A DNA stretch of 64,000 nucleotides from an uncultured Clostridia bacterium (GCA_948735595.1 CAPXSA010000028.1:1-64000), one strand, 5' to 3'. Shown: positions 21,024-30,715, counted from the first letter of the stretch. Notes: generated from the letters alone by a model not told the origin. Translations and numbers: made by a program.

Positions 21024-22826
21024 ATGAGCATTTATTCAACTATATTATTAATTGTTTTATTTTTAATTAGTATATTGTTTTTTTACATAGCAAAAAATAT
21101 CGCAAAAAGCCAGTTAAAATCTTTATTTTTAACAAATATTATCCTATTATTCATTTTATGTTTTTCTGTTTTTTTAGGAAGTATTTTAAGTGAAAAATTA
21201 AATATTGACCCTATGTATTTTGATTATTTTTCGTACATAGGAAGCTGTTTTCTCCCTATCTCACTTTTCTTTACAGCTAATATCTTTTTAAAAACAAAGA
21301 TAAAATTTGAGAAATGGCATTCTTTACTTTTTATTGTACCTCTTCTTTCTTTACTTGTACTATGGACAAATGATGTACATCATTTGTTCTATGTACATTA
21401 CTCTATTTATATTAATGAAACTACTTTTGGTAACTTTTTCTATGTTTATGAAATTTATACCTATATTTTATTAATTATAGATATTATTTTATTGTTAAAG
21501 TTCCCTATTAAAAATGCCGGTTTTTTCTCTACACAATCTATCTTTATTTTAATAGGTTCCGTCATTCCTATCTTCGTTAATATTTTAGGTGCTTTAGGTG
21601 TAATACCAATGACTATTTATGTAACGCCTATTTGTTTTGCGGTTACTATCTTCTTTTATGCTATTGCTATTTTTAAGTTTAAATTTTTAAGTACTACACC
21701 AATTGCAATGCAAAGAATTGTAGACAGAATGTCCGATAGCTTTTTAGTAGTTAGTGAAGATGGCATTATTACTGATTTTAATGATACCTTTTTAAAGACA
21801 TTCCATTTACATTCTGAAGAGGTAAGAAACGTAAAATTTATTGAATTCATCACTAAACAAGACTTAGAAGACTTAAATAAGGATTTAGTAAAGCCAATTT
21901 TAGAAAAGAGCAAAGCAACTGAAGATACCATTTTGGTAAAACGTGAAATGAAAATATTAGACCATTATTTTAATATAGAAGCCAGTGGTATTTTCTCAAA
22001 AGGCGCCTTTCTAGGAACTTTAATTTTGTTAAAAGATGTAACACAACACATGCGCGATATGCAAACCATTCAAAATAATCAAAATATGTTGATGGAAAGA
22101 GAACGTTTAGCTTCTTTAGGACAATTAATTGGTGGTATTGCTCACAACTTAAAAACTCCTATTATGTCTATTGCAGGTGCTGCTGAAGGTTTAACAGATT
22201 TAACTACAGAATATGAAAAGTCTGTTGGCGACCCTGATGTAACAGTTCAAGACCACCACGAAATAGCAAAAGACATGAAAGATTGGATTGAAAAAATCAG
22301 GTCTTATACAGAATATATGTCTGATGTTATCACAGCAGTAAAAGGACAAGCAGTTACCATGTCAGAAGAGCAAGCAGTCACCTTTACCTTAGATGAATTA
22401 GTAAAACGTGTTAATATTTTAATGAGGCATGAACTAAAAAATGCTTTAGTTGATTTAAATATTCAAATGAAAGCAGAACCTGATGCTATTTTAAAGGGAA
22501 ATATCAATAGTTTAGTACAAGTCATTAACAACATGATTTCCAATGCAATTCAAGCATATAATGGTGAGGTTGGTAAGGAAATTAATTTAATTTTAGAACC
22601 TTCAGGAAAAAATATTATTATTTCTGTACAAGATTTTGCAAATGGTCTTCCTGATAGCGTTAAAGCAAAATTGTTTAAGGAAATGATTACTACGAAAGGA
22701 AAAAATGGAACTGGACTTGGATTATTTATGTCTTATTCTACGATTCGTGCACATTTCAATGGTAATGTTACTTTTGAAACAGAAAAAGGAAAGGGTACCA
22801 TATTTCACATTACTTTACCAGTATAG
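21024..22826 (+). CDS. Sensor histidine kinase, N-terminal 7TM + PAS
   Basis: 600 residues. Seven or so hydrophobic segments fill the first 220 residues (7TM histidine-kinase input domain), then a PAS domain (SDSFLVVSEDGIITDFND), a dimerisation/phosphoacceptor helix with GIAHNLKTPIMS (His near residue 373) and an ATPase domain with NNMISNAIQAY (N box), GLPDSV and GTGLGLFM (G boxes). It begins 12 bases after the NRPS stop behind AAGGAGG, so it is almost certainly co-transcribed. It may sense the lipopeptide or a host signal. No partner regulator is directly adjacent; the response regulator at 23626 is the nearest candidate. Confidence 0.9.
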   Translation: MSIYSTILLIVLFLISILFFYIAKNIAKSQLKSLFLTNIILLFILCFSVFLGSILSEKLNIDPMYFDYFSYIGSCFLPISLFFTANIFLKTKIKFEKWHSLLFIVPLLSLLVLWTNDVHHLFYVHYSIYINETTFGNFFYVYEIYTYILLIIDIILLLKFPIKNAGFFSTQSIFILIGSVIPIFVNILGALGVIPMTIYVTPICFAVTIFFYAIAIFKFKFLSTTPIAMQRIVDRMSDSFLVVSEDGIITDFNDTFLKTFHLHSEEVRNVKFIEFITKQDLEDLNKDLVKPILEKSKATEDTILVKREMKILDHYFNIEASGIFSKGAFLGTLILLKDVTQHMRDMQTIQNNQNMLMERERLASLGQLIGGIAHNLKTPIMSIAGAAEGLTDLTTEYEKSVGDPDVTVQDHHEIAKDMKDWIEKIRSYTEYMSDVITAVKGQAVTMSEEQAVTFTLDELVKRVNILMRHELKNALVDLNIQMKAEPDAILKGNINSLVQVINNMISNAIQAYNGEVGKEINLILEPSGKNIIISVQDFANGLPDSVKAKLFKEMITTKGKNGTGLGLFMSYSTIRAHFNGNVTFETEKGKGTIFHITLPV

Positions 22827-22870
22827 TAAAAATTTGCAGGTATTGCTTACAATCTATTTTTAAAATTAAT

Positions 22871-22909
22871 AAAAAGAAACAAAACTTTATTTTAGAGTTT
22901 TGCTTCTTT
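22871..22909. terminator. Bidirectional terminator
   Basis: AAAAAGAAACAAAACT and AGTTTTGCTTCTTTT arms between convergent genes. Confidence 0.8.
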
Positions 22910-22914
22910 TTATT

Positions 22915-23484
22915 TTACTTTGTTTCTTTTTCTTCTCTTATTATCTTTTCAATAAAATCAATAATTCTGTCCTCTGATTCTTGGTCATAGTTGTTATATT
23001 GAATATAATCGAACATGTTTCTTAAATCAGTATCTGTTTTCATTCTTTCATAATGTTCGTCAATCTCCAAAAGTCTTTTTTCTTCTACATCTGGTGCCAA
23101 ATGTCTTTCTCTTGTCTTTTCTTTTGCTATTTCAAGATCTTGAGGAAATAGATAAAGCACTCGCATATTAGGACAAACCTTTTTAAATTCATATATGGTA
23201 TCATAATGTACTTCAAATACCATATTTTTATCAGAGAAAAGTTCTTCTTTCGTATAAGCATACGTATATCCAAGTAAGTCAAATTCATATGCAATTTTGC
23301 CTTCGTCTCTTAAATTCTGCAATTCTTCTTTTCTTACAAATATCTTATCTTCGTTATTCTTTTCTCCTTTACGCATTTCACGAGTCGTTATAATTTTTAC
23401 CTTTTCGAAGCCTAATCTTTCTACTAATTTATCCTTATAATAGGATTTTCCTGTTCCTGTAACACCTGCTATTCCAAGTAACAT
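22915..23484 (-). CDS. Guanylate-kinase-like P-loop protein
   Basis: 189 residues. The Walker A motif is GVTGTGKS at residues 6-13, followed by TTREMRKGEKNNEDKIFV, which matches the GMP-binding TTR-R-GE loop of guanylate kinases, and a KTRERHLAPDVEEKR lid. The protein is a little short and divergent compared with Gmk, so the substrate may not be GMP. It is a single gene with a promoter in the 23485-23625 gap. Confidence 0.75.
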   Translation of the reverse strand: MLLGIAGVTGTGKSYYKDKLVERLGFEKVKIITTREMRKGEKNNEDKIFVRKEELQNLRDEGKIAYEFDLLGYTYAYTKEELFSDKNMVFEVHYDTIYEFKKVCPNMRVLYLFPQDLEIAKEKTRERHLAPDVEEKRLLEIDEHYERMKTDTDLRNMFDYIQYNNYDQESEDRIIDFIEKIIREEKETK

Positions 23485-23625
23485 TTTGTACCTCCGTATT
23501 TTTGTATTCCTATATTATCATATTTTTCTGTTTATAGCAACTTTCTACTTTTTTTGTATTTTGACAAAAAAGTATGTACAATCCGACAAATTATGATATA
23601 ATGGGCATAAATTAGAGGTGATGTT

Positions 23626-24681
23626 ATGAGAAAAAATATGCAAGAAACAGCCAAAACTGGATACAAAATTATTGCCGTAGATGATGAAGAAGGAATTGTA
23701 GATTCCTTATCTGTTTTCTTAAAGCGTTCTGGGTATGATCTTACAGGTGTTACAGACCCTATGGAAGCTATTGAACGTGTTAAAACAGAACATTTTGATT
23801 TGATGGTTTTAGACTTTATTATGACCCCTATTCATGGTGATAAAGTAGTTGAAGAAATCCGTAAGTTTAATAAAGAATTATATATTTTATTATTAACAGG
23901 ACATAAAGATTTAGCCCCACCGCTTGAAACTATACGTAAATTAGATATTCAAGGATACTGTGAAAAAAGTGATAAGTTTGACCAATTGTTACTTTTAATT
24001 GAATCAGGAATTAAATCTATTGAGCAAATGAATGAAATTAAAAGAATCAATAATGAATTATCTGAAACCTACGAAAAATTGGAAAAGGCTTATTTAGACA
24101 GTATTGAAACTTTACGTTATACAGTAGAAGCAAAAGACCCATATACTAGGGGCCATTCTGATAGAGTATCTGCTTTTTCTGTATTAATTGGAAAATATTT
24201 AGGTTTATCTGAAACAGATTTAAAAACATTAGAAATCGGCGGGTTATTCCATGATATTGGAAAAATTGGTATTCCAGATAGTATTTTACTGAAAGAAGCA
24301 AAATTAACAGATGATGAATATTCTGAAATTAAAAATCACCCTTCTATTGGTGCTCACATTTTGTGTAATGCTGCTATCTTTCAAGACATTATCCCAATTG
24401 TAAAGCATCATCACGAAAGATTTGATGGAAGAGGATATCCTAGCAAATTAAGTGGAAATGATATCCCATATATGGCTAGAATTGCAGCAGTTGCAGATAC
24501 TTTTGATGCTATGACTTCAAAGAGAACCTACCGTAATCCATTACCTTTAGATGTTGTAAAAGCTGAAATTGAAGATTGCTCAGGTAGTCAATTTGACCCA
24601 GAAATTGCAAAAGTGTTTATTGACATTTTAGATAATCATTATAACGAAGTACAAGAAATTCAGAATAAATATAAAGCATAG
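23626..24681 (+). CDS. Response regulator with HD-GYP domain (probable c-di-GMP phosphodiesterase)
   Basis: 351 residues. Receiver domain at 14-130 with the DDEE acidic pair, phospho-acceptor Asp in MVLDFIMTP and TGH/K switch residues. A coiled linker (about 130-165) leads to an HD-GYP domain with HDIGKIGIPD and HHERFDGRGYP, the full catalytic signature. It should hydrolyse c-di-GMP when phosphorylated. It lies close to the NRPS-linked kinase without its own kinase gene, so pairing with that kinase is plausible but unproven. Confidence 0.9.
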   Translation: MRKNMQETAKTGYKIIAVDDEEGIVDSLSVFLKRSGYDLTGVTDPMEAIERVKTEHFDLMVLDFIMTPIHGDKVVEEIRKFNKELYILLLTGHKDLAPPLETIRKLDIQGYCEKSDKFDQLLLLIESGIKSIEQMNEIKRINNELSETYEKLEKAYLDSIETLRYTVEAKDPYTRGHSDRVSAFSVLIGKYLGLSETDLKTLEIGGLFHDIGKIGIPDSILLKEAKLTDDEYSEIKNHPSIGAHILCNAAIFQDIIPIVKHHHERFDGRGYPSKLSGNDIPYMARIAAVADTFDAMTSKRTYRNPLPLDVVKAEIEDCSGSQFDPEIAKVFIDILDNHYNEVQEIQNKYKA

Positions 24682-24697
24682 GGAATTCCCTATGCTT
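24674..24697. terminator. Perfect palindromic terminator overlapping both convergent stop codons
   Basis: A 24-base perfect palindrome (half-site AAGCATAGGGAA) contains the TAG stop of the rightward HD-GYP gene and the TAG stop of leftward tex. Confidence 0.75.
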
Positions 24698-26888
24698 CTT
24701 TCATTGATAATTGTACTTTTTGACGTTCTTCATCAATTCCAATTACTTTTACTTTTACTATATCACCTACTGATACTACATCTGACGGATTTCTAACAAA
24801 GCTATCACTTAATTGTGAAATATGTACTAATCCATCATGTTTCACACCTACATCTACAAATGCTCCAAAATCAGTTACATTACGAACGGTTCCAGTTAAT
24901 ACCATGCCTTCTCTTAAATCTTCAAATTTTAAGACATCTGCTCTTAAAATTTGTTTTGGCATTTCATCTCTTGGGTCTCTTCCGGGTTTTGATAACTCAT
25001 CAATAATATCTTTTAATGTCATTTCTCCCGCATTTAATTCTTTTGCTGTCTCTACTACATTAATTCCTGCAAGCTTACCTTTGATTTCCTTTAATTTGTC
25101 TTTATTCAATAAATCTTCTTTTTTATAGCCGATATTACTTAATAACTGTTCTGCAATTTCATAACTTTCAGGGTGAACTGCTGTAATTTCAATTGGATTT
25201 TTTCCATCTGGAATTCTAATAAAACCTGCACATTGTTCAAATGCTACTTTTCCTAATTTTGGTACTTTTAATAGTTCTTTTCTTTCCTTTAGTTTTCCAT
25301 TTTCATCACGGTATTTTACAATATTATTAGCAATAGTTTTGTTAATTCCTGCTACATAAGATAAAAGTGATGGTGTTGCAGTATTTACATCAACCCCTAC
25401 CTCATTTACAGCATCTTCTACTACACCTGTTAAACTCTCTGTTAGTTTGTTTTGATCCACATCATGTTGATATTGCCCTACTCCAATGGCTTTAGGATCA
25501 ATTTTTACTAACTCTGCTAGAGGGTCTTGTAGCCTTCTAGCAATGGAAATAGCACCTCTTAAAGATACATTGATATCTGGGTATTCTTCTGTTGCAAGTT
25601 TTGATGCTGAATACACAGATGCCCCCGCTTCACTGACAATTGCATAGTGCAAATCTTTGTCAATTTCTTTTATCATTTCTGCTACAAAGCTTTCAGATTC
25701 ACGTGATGCGGTTCCATTTCCAATAGCAATAATATCAATATCATATTTGTTAATCAATGCTTTTAACTCTTTTTTAGCGCCTTCCACATCATTTTGTGGC
25801 TCTGTTGGATATACTGTTGTAGTAGCTAATAGTTTACCCGTTTCATCAATGACTGCAATTTTACAACCTGTACGATATGCTGGGTCAAATCCCATAACAG
25901 TTAAGCCCTTTAATGGTGCTGCTAAAAGTAATGGTTTTGCATTTTTACCAAATACCTTAATCGCTTGTGTTTCTGCCTTTTCTGTTAAGTCTGAACGAAT
26001 TTCTCTATCAATAGATGGCTCAATTAGACGCTTCCAACTGTCTTCTATCGTTTCTTCTAGCATTGCTGTAAATTGTGTTTTCCCTTTAATAACGTCTTGT
26101 TCAATATGATGTAAAATATTTTCTTCTGGTTTATCTAATTTTACTTTTAGAAATTCCTCTTTTTCTCCACGATTAATCGCTAAAATACGGTGACTTGGAA
26201 TTCTATTTACTTTTTCGTTAAACTCATAATACATGTTATATGCTGTTTTTTCTTCAGGCTTTGTTGCTTTCGTAATAACAACACCATCACGATAACAAAT
26301 ACGTTTGATTTCCTTACGATAATTTGGGTCATCTGCTATCATTTCGGCAATAATATCTTTTGCTCCTTGAATAGCATCTTCTACTGTTGCTACCACTTTA
26401 TCTTTATTTTGTTTATCTTCTTCTGATAAATTATCAATATTTACATATTCTTTCGCAATTTCTTCAATAGGCTTTGTTTCTGTTTGTTCATAAATAATAT
26501 TTGCTAAAGGCTCTAATCCTTTTGCTTTTGCGACCGTTGCTCTTGTTTTCTTTTTCTGTTTGTATGGTCTATAAATATCTTCTACTTCTGCTAAGGTTCT
26601 AGCTTTTTCTAAGCTTTCTACTATTTCATCTGTTAGTTTTCCTTGATTTTCAATAGAAGTTTTTACTTCTTCTTTTCTTGCTTCTAAATTACGAAGGTAG
26701 GTAAGTCTTTCTCCTAACTCTCTTAAGGTTTCGTCCGAAAGTCCTCCAGTTACTTCTTTTCTATAACGTGCAATAAATGGAATAGTATTTCCTTCGTCAA
26801 TTAATTCCACTGTTTTTTGCACTTGTGTTAATTTAATATTTAATTCTTCTGCTATTCTAGTAGCTATTCTTTCCATAGTTTCTTGCAT
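24690..26888 (-). CDS. tex: Tex transcription-associated RNA-binding protein
   Basis: 732 residues, the usual length. The N-terminal Tex helical domain, YqgF-like fold (VMGFDPAYRTGCKIAVID), helix-hairpin-helix region (SYVAGINKTIANNIVKY) and a C-terminal S1 domain (GMVLTGTVRNVTDFGAFVDV, VGDIVKVKVIGIDEERQ) are all visible. Tex binds nucleic acid at the transcription/translation interface. The ATG follows an AAAGGAA region after a hairpin-containing leader. Confidence 0.95.
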   Translation of the reverse strand: MQETMERIATRIAEELNIKLTQVQKTVELIDEGNTIPFIARYRKEVTGGLSDETLRELGERLTYLRNLEARKEEVKTSIENQGKLTDEIVESLEKARTLAEVEDIYRPYKQKKKTRATVAKAKGLEPLANIIYEQTETKPIEEIAKEYVNIDNLSEEDKQNKDKVVATVEDAIQGAKDIIAEMIADDPNYRKEIKRICYRDGVVITKATKPEEKTAYNMYYEFNEKVNRIPSHRILAINRGEKEEFLKVKLDKPEENILHHIEQDVIKGKTQFTAMLEETIEDSWKRLIEPSIDREIRSDLTEKAETQAIKVFGKNAKPLLLAAPLKGLTVMGFDPAYRTGCKIAVIDETGKLLATTTVYPTEPQNDVEGAKKELKALINKYDIDIIAIGNGTASRESESFVAEMIKEIDKDLHYAIVSEAGASVYSASKLATEEYPDINVSLRGAISIARRLQDPLAELVKIDPKAIGVGQYQHDVDQNKLTESLTGVVEDAVNEVGVDVNTATPSLLSYVAGINKTIANNIVKYRDENGKLKERKELLKVPKLGKVAFEQCAGFIRIPDGKNPIEITAVHPESYEIAEQLLSNIGYKKEDLLNKDKLKEIKGKLAGINVVETAKELNAGEMTLKDIIDELSKPGRDPRDEMPKQILRADVLKFEDLREGMVLTGTVRNVTDFGAFVDVGVKHDGLVHISQLSDSFVRNPSDVVSVGDIVKVKVIGIDEERQKVQLSMKEA

Positions 26889-26918
26889 GTTTCCTTTAGT
26901 TCCTTTCTTACATTTTAA

Positions 26919-26946
26919 GAAGTCATCTTCTTTTGAAGATAACTTC
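26919..26946 (-). promoter_or_regulatory. Hairpin in the tex leader
   Basis: GAAGT-ATCTTC/GAAGAT-ACTTC inverted repeat about 30 bases upstream of the tex start, before its ribosome binding site. It could be an attenuator or mRNA stabiliser. Confidence 0.3.
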
Positions 26947-27021
26947 TCTTTTTCTAGTTATTACTATATAACAGGTTTTTTAGAAATGCAAGCAAACATT
27001 CTAAATTTTTGAAAATAAAAA

Positions 27022-27056
27022 AATATATCGCTTTCATTTCTTACTTGCGATATATT
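27022..27056. terminator. Hairpin, probable terminator of the 27157/27366 genes
   Basis: AATATATCGC and GCGATATATT perfect 10-base arms. The rest of 26947-27156 holds nothing else I can support. Confidence 0.6.
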
Positions 27057-27156
27057 CCTCTTTTCTATTTTACCACTATAGGAAGGAACTATGTTTCTTT
27101 AATAATATAGCTATACTCGGAAAGTTCCTTAAAACTTTCCCCTCTGATATTCTATA

Positions 27157-27360
27157 TTAGAGTCCGGTGCCTACTACCGCTACTCCACGACCACAGTTGT
27201 TGTTGCCAGCCCAAGTATTGTTGTTGCCGTGGAAGGAGAACATCCCATTGTTGCCACGTATGAAACCGTATCTAGCATCATTGAGCCAGTAAGTGCTACC
27301 GCCATATGAAGTGCCATGCCAGCCTATACGACTTGAGTTACCAATAACATAATCCCTCAT
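27157..27360 (-). CDS. Gly/Asn-rich C-type-lectin-like C-terminal fragment
   Basis: 67 residues: YWLNDARYGFIRGNNG, then Asn triplets (GNNNTWAGNNNCGRG) ending in VAVVGTGL. The pattern YWL...G...GNNN...GRGVAVV is like the end of formylglycine/C-lectin-fold display domains (DUF6273/variable-protein type). There is no signal peptide, no good ribosome binding site and only 5 bases between it and the upstream stop. It is G+C-richer than its neighbours. It may be a translated fragment of a larger surface protein or a short stand-alone domain. Confidence 0.4.
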   Translation of the reverse strand: MRDYVIGNSSRIGWHGTSYGGSTYWLNDARYGFIRGNNGMFSFHGNNNTWAGNNNCGRGVAVVGTGL

Positions 27361-27365
27361 GCATT

Positions 27366-27740
27366 TTAATCTAAATTTTGTATACTAACAATTTTAGGTT
27401 TTGCTGTAATCATTCCCATTCCTACTTTAAAAAGTACTTTTACATTTGGGTGTTCTGAAGTGATTTCCACTTCTCCTCCACCATTTCCCCCCATAACATT
27501 GAAATCAACACGATGTTTCCCAGTAGTGGTCGTAGTTGTCATTTCTTCTCCTACTCCTAACGAACCAACTAGGTTATTATCTAGAAATACTTTTACTGGT
27601 ACAAGGGCTGCCGTAAGTCCTCCTTCTCTTCTAAAAATAATATTGGCTGTACCTGTTGTTCCTCCTTCTATTGTTGCTCCACACTTATTACAAAATTTAG
27701 CAGTACTATCTATTTCTTCTCCACATTTATTACAAAACAT
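27366..27740 (-). CDS. Zinc-ribbon protein with beta-rich domain, unknown function
   Basis: 124 residues. It starts with a double-CxxC zinc ribbon (FCNKCGEE...FCNKCGAT). The next 95 residues are beta-rich (VPVKVFLDNNLVGSLGVGE, KHRVDFNVMGGNGGG), as in small zinc-ribbon proteins with a PEGA-like tail. ATG follows AAAGGATG. It lies upstream of the lectin-like fragment on the same strand. Confidence 0.75.
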   Translation of the reverse strand: MFCNKCGEEIDSTAKFCNKCGATIEGGTTGTANIIFRREGGLTAALVPVKVFLDNNLVGSLGVGEEMTTTTTTGKHRVDFNVMGGNGGGEVEITSEHPNVKVLFKVGMGMITAKPKIVSIQNLD

Positions 27741-27765
27741 TTTACTATCATCCTTTCTTCTCTAA

Positions 27766-27817
27766 CGGGGACACATTTTTCCCCTTTGCATTTCTTTAGA
27801 GACAAACTATGTCCCCG
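27766..27817. repeat. Inverted repeat with GGGGACA ends
   Basis: CGGGGACACA and TATGTCCCCG arms enclose about 32 bases, just downstream of the ABC-F gene and upstream of the zinc-ribbon gene. It could be a terminator or the relic of a small mobile repeat. Confidence 0.4.
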
Positions 27818-27821
27818 CCAA

Positions 27822-29402
27822 TTATTCTACACCTAGGTATTCATTATATGTTACTTCTCTATCAATGACTTGATCTGCTTTTATATCAATAATTCGATTT
27901 GCTACTGTTTGCGTTAATTGATGATCGTGTGATGTAAATAACATATTACCTTTAAACTTTTTCATACCTTCATTTAATGCTGTGATAGACTCCATATCTA
28001 AATGGTTAGTTGGCTCATCAAAAATTAAGAAGTTAGCACCTGATAGCATTACTTTAGAAAGTACGCATCTCACCTTTTCTCCTCCTGATAAAACATTAAC
28101 CTTCTTCAAAGCTTCTTCTCCTGAAAATAACATTCTTCCTAAAAAGCTTCTAACATATGTTTCATCTGGGTCTTTTGAATATTGTCTTAGCCAGTCTGTA
28201 ATAGATAAATCTGACTCAAATAAATAGTTATTATCTTTTGGAAAATAGCTATTGGTAATCGTTGTACCCCAAATGATTTCTCCCTCATCAGGTTCTAATT
28301 CCCCCGCTATAATTTGAAATAACGCTGTTTTTGCATTTTCATTATCTGCTAAAAATGCAATTTTATCATCTTGTTTTACTGTAAAAGACACATTATTTAA
28401 TATTTTTTCGCCATTAATTGTTTTAGAAATATTTTTTACCTGCAAAATTTCCTTTCCCGGCTCTCTATCAGGTTTAAAGTCTACATACGGATATTTTCTA
28501 TTCGATGGCTTAATTTCATCTAGTTCAATCTTTTCTAATGATTTCTTACGAGACGTTGCTTGTTTTGATTTCGAAGCATTCGCACTAAATCTAGCAATAA
28601 ATTCTTGTAATTCTTTAATCTTTTCTTCCTTCTTTTTATTAGCATCCTTCATCTGCTTTAAGGCAAGTTGGCTAGATTCATACCAAAAATCATAATTTCC
28701 GGGATATATTTTGATTTTTCCAAAGTCTACATCTGCAATATGAGTACATACTTTATTTAAAAAGTATCTGTCATGTGATACAACAATAACTGTATTTTCA
28801 AAATTAATTAAAAATTCCTCCAACCAATTAATACTTTTTAAATCTAAGTCATTCGTTGGCTCGTCTAGTAACAATATGTCTGGATTTCCAAATAATGCTT
28901 GCGCTAAAAGTACTTTTACTTTGTCTTTTGCTTCTAATTCACTCATTAATTTATAGTGTTTGTCTGATTCAATTCCTAAGTCATTTAATAATACTGCACC
29001 ATCTGCTTCTGCATTCCAACCATCTAATTCACTAAATTTTTCTTCTAGTTTAGCTGCCCTCATTCCATCCGCTTCTGAAAAGTCTGGCTTAGCATATATC
29101 TCATCTTTTTCTTTCATAATTTGATATAATTCACTATTTCCCATGATGACAGTATCCATAACAGTATATTGCTCAAAAGCAAAGTGATCTTGTTTTAATA
29201 CAGAAATTCTTTCATTTTTTTCTTTAGATACTTCACCTTTACTTGCTTCTATTTCTCCTGATAATACTTTTAAAAAAGTAGATTTTCCAGCCCCATTTGC
29301 TCCAATAATTCCATAACAACATTCTTTATTGAATTTAATATTTACATCTTCAAATAATGTTCTTTTTCCAAATCGAACTGTTACACCTGTTGCAGTAAGC
29401 AT
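27822..29402 (-). CDS. ABC-F family ATPase (YbiT/YkpA-like)
   Basis: 526 residues with two ABC domains and no membrane segments. Walker A: GANGAGKST and a divergent second copy (LADNENAKTALF, lacking GKS/T). Walker B: ILLLDEPTNDLD and FLIFDEPTNHLD. The first signature is replaced by LEAKDKVKVLLAQAL, while the second is LSGGEKVRC; both features are usual for the YbiT/YkpA subgroup. These proteins act on ribosomes as translation factors rather than transporters. The inter-domain linker is Lys-rich (KKKEEKIKEL...). Confidence 0.9.
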   Translation of the reverse strand: MLTATGVTVRFGKRTLFEDVNIKFNKECCYGIIGANGAGKSTFLKVLSGEIEASKGEVSKEKNERISVLKQDHFAFEQYTVMDTVIMGNSELYQIMKEKDEIYAKPDFSEADGMRAAKLEEKFSELDGWNAEADGAVLLNDLGIESDKHYKLMSELEAKDKVKVLLAQALFGNPDILLLDEPTNDLDLKSINWLEEFLINFENTVIVVSHDRYFLNKVCTHIADVDFGKIKIYPGNYDFWYESSQLALKQMKDANKKKEEKIKELQEFIARFSANASKSKQATSRKKSLEKIELDEIKPSNRKYPYVDFKPDREPGKEILQVKNISKTINGEKILNNVSFTVKQDDKIAFLADNENAKTALFQIIAGELEPDEGEIIWGTTITNSYFPKDNNYLFESDLSITDWLRQYSKDPDETYVRSFLGRMLFSGEEALKKVNVLSGGEKVRCVLSKVMLSGANFLIFDEPTNHLDMESITALNEGMKKFKGNMLFTSHDHQLTQTVANRIIDIKADQVIDREVTYNEYLGVE

Positions 29403-29514
29403 TTTGTTCCCTCCTTTTGAAATTCTTTCGTCACATTATATCATACAAAAGCCAATATGGCTAGAGAAAAAAATACAATCTATTATTTTTCATAATAAAT
29501 TGTATTTTTTCTTG

Positions 29515-29703
29515 TTATTTATCAAATAATATTTTTATAGCCCATAGCCCTGAAATTCCAACTAGTATATAAATAATTTTACTGATGATGGAACCTACTC
29601 CAAATAGAGCATCTACTATATTATAATTGAAAATTCCAATAATGCCCCATACAATAGCACCTATAATGATTAAGACTAGTGCAATTTTATCTATTACCTT
29701 CAT
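29515..29703 (-). CDS. DUF378 family small membrane protein
   Basis: 62 residues with two membrane segments (KIALVLIIIGAIVWGIIGIF and ISKIIYILVGISGLWAI), the DUF378 signature. I start at ATG 29703; the longer reading begins inside the AAGGAGG ribosome binding site. Confidence 0.85.
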   Translation of the reverse strand: MKVIDKIALVLIIIGAIVWGIIGIFNYNIVDALFGVGSIISKIIYILVGISGLWAIKILFDK

Positions 29704-29764
29704 TACATATACCTCCTTCAAATAAAAATTTGATTCTTTGTTAGTATACGTATTTTTTTAACTT

Positions 29765-30715
29765 TTATCTTAGCATATCCTTTTTATTAAGCCATATAGT
29801 TGCTATAATTGCTATGATAATGGAAAATGCCAAAATAATTGGAAATCCCCACGGATTTTCTTGAAGTGGTACTGGCACATTCATTCCCCAATAACTGGCA
29901 ACCATGGTAGGAATTGCTAGAATAATGGTAATCGATGTTAAATATTTCATGACTCTATTTAGATTATTTGATATAATAGAAGCATAAGCATCCATCGTTC
30001 CATTTAAAATATCACTATATATTTTTGCCATTTCAATAGCTTGTTTATTTTCAATAATAGAATCTTCTAAAATATCTTCATCTTCTTCATAAAGCTTAAT
30101 GATTTTTCCTCTCATCGTTTTTTCCATAACTACTTCATTAGATTTTAGAGAAGTAGTAAAGTACACCAAGCTTTTTTCTAAACTTAATAATTTTAACAAT
30201 TCTTTATTTTTCATAGAGTCTTTTAAAACTGATTCTGCAATTTCTGTTTCTTTATTGATTTTCTTTAATAAAGTTAAATATAGAGAAGAATTTGCGTATA
30301 ATAATTGTAATAAAAATCTGCTCTTCTTGTAAGTAATAATATTTTTCATTTTACTTTTCGTGATGTCTTGAATAATGGAATTTTGTTTTAAAGAAACGGT
30401 AATAAAATAATCATCTCTTACAAAAATAATTCCAATTGGCATAGTACTATAAATCATACTATCCCCATCTTTTTCTCGAATTGGAACATCCACAATAAAT
30501 AAAATCGTATTATCCTCATCTTCTATATCAATTCTAGCTTTTTCCTCCGAATCTAGTGCATAACGAATAAAGTCCTCTTGTATATTAATCTTTTCACAGA
30601 CTGTTTTGATTTCACTTTCGGTCGGGGCTATCATGTTAATCCAATTTCCTTTTTCATATTCTGTGGTCTTCTTTGTTTCATTTGTTTTCAAATCTGTTTG
30701 ATATATTTCTAACAT
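29765..30715 (-). CDS. CorA-like divalent cation transporter
   Basis: About 316 residues with a long cytoplasmic N-terminal funnel and two C-terminal membrane helices. The pore signature YWGMNVP is present at the end of the first helix. The start is ATG 30715 after AAGGGG; the GTG at 30724 is part of that site. It mediates Mg2+/Co2+ passage across the cell membrane. Confidence 0.93.
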   Translation of the reverse strand: MLEIYQTDLKTNETKKTTEYEKGNWINMIAPTESEIKTVCEKINIQEDFIRYALDSEEKARIDIEDEDNTILFIVDVPIREKDGDSMIYSTMPIGIIFVRDDYFITVSLKQNSIIQDITKSKMKNIITYKKSRFLLQLLYANSSLYLTLLKKINKETEIAESVLKDSMKNKELLKLLSLEKSLVYFTTSLKSNEVVMEKTMRGKIIKLYEEDEDILEDSIIENKQAIEMAKIYSDILNGTMDAYASIISNNLNRVMKYLTSITIILAIPTMVASYWGMNVPVPLQENPWGFPIILAFSIIIAIIATIWLNKKDMLR

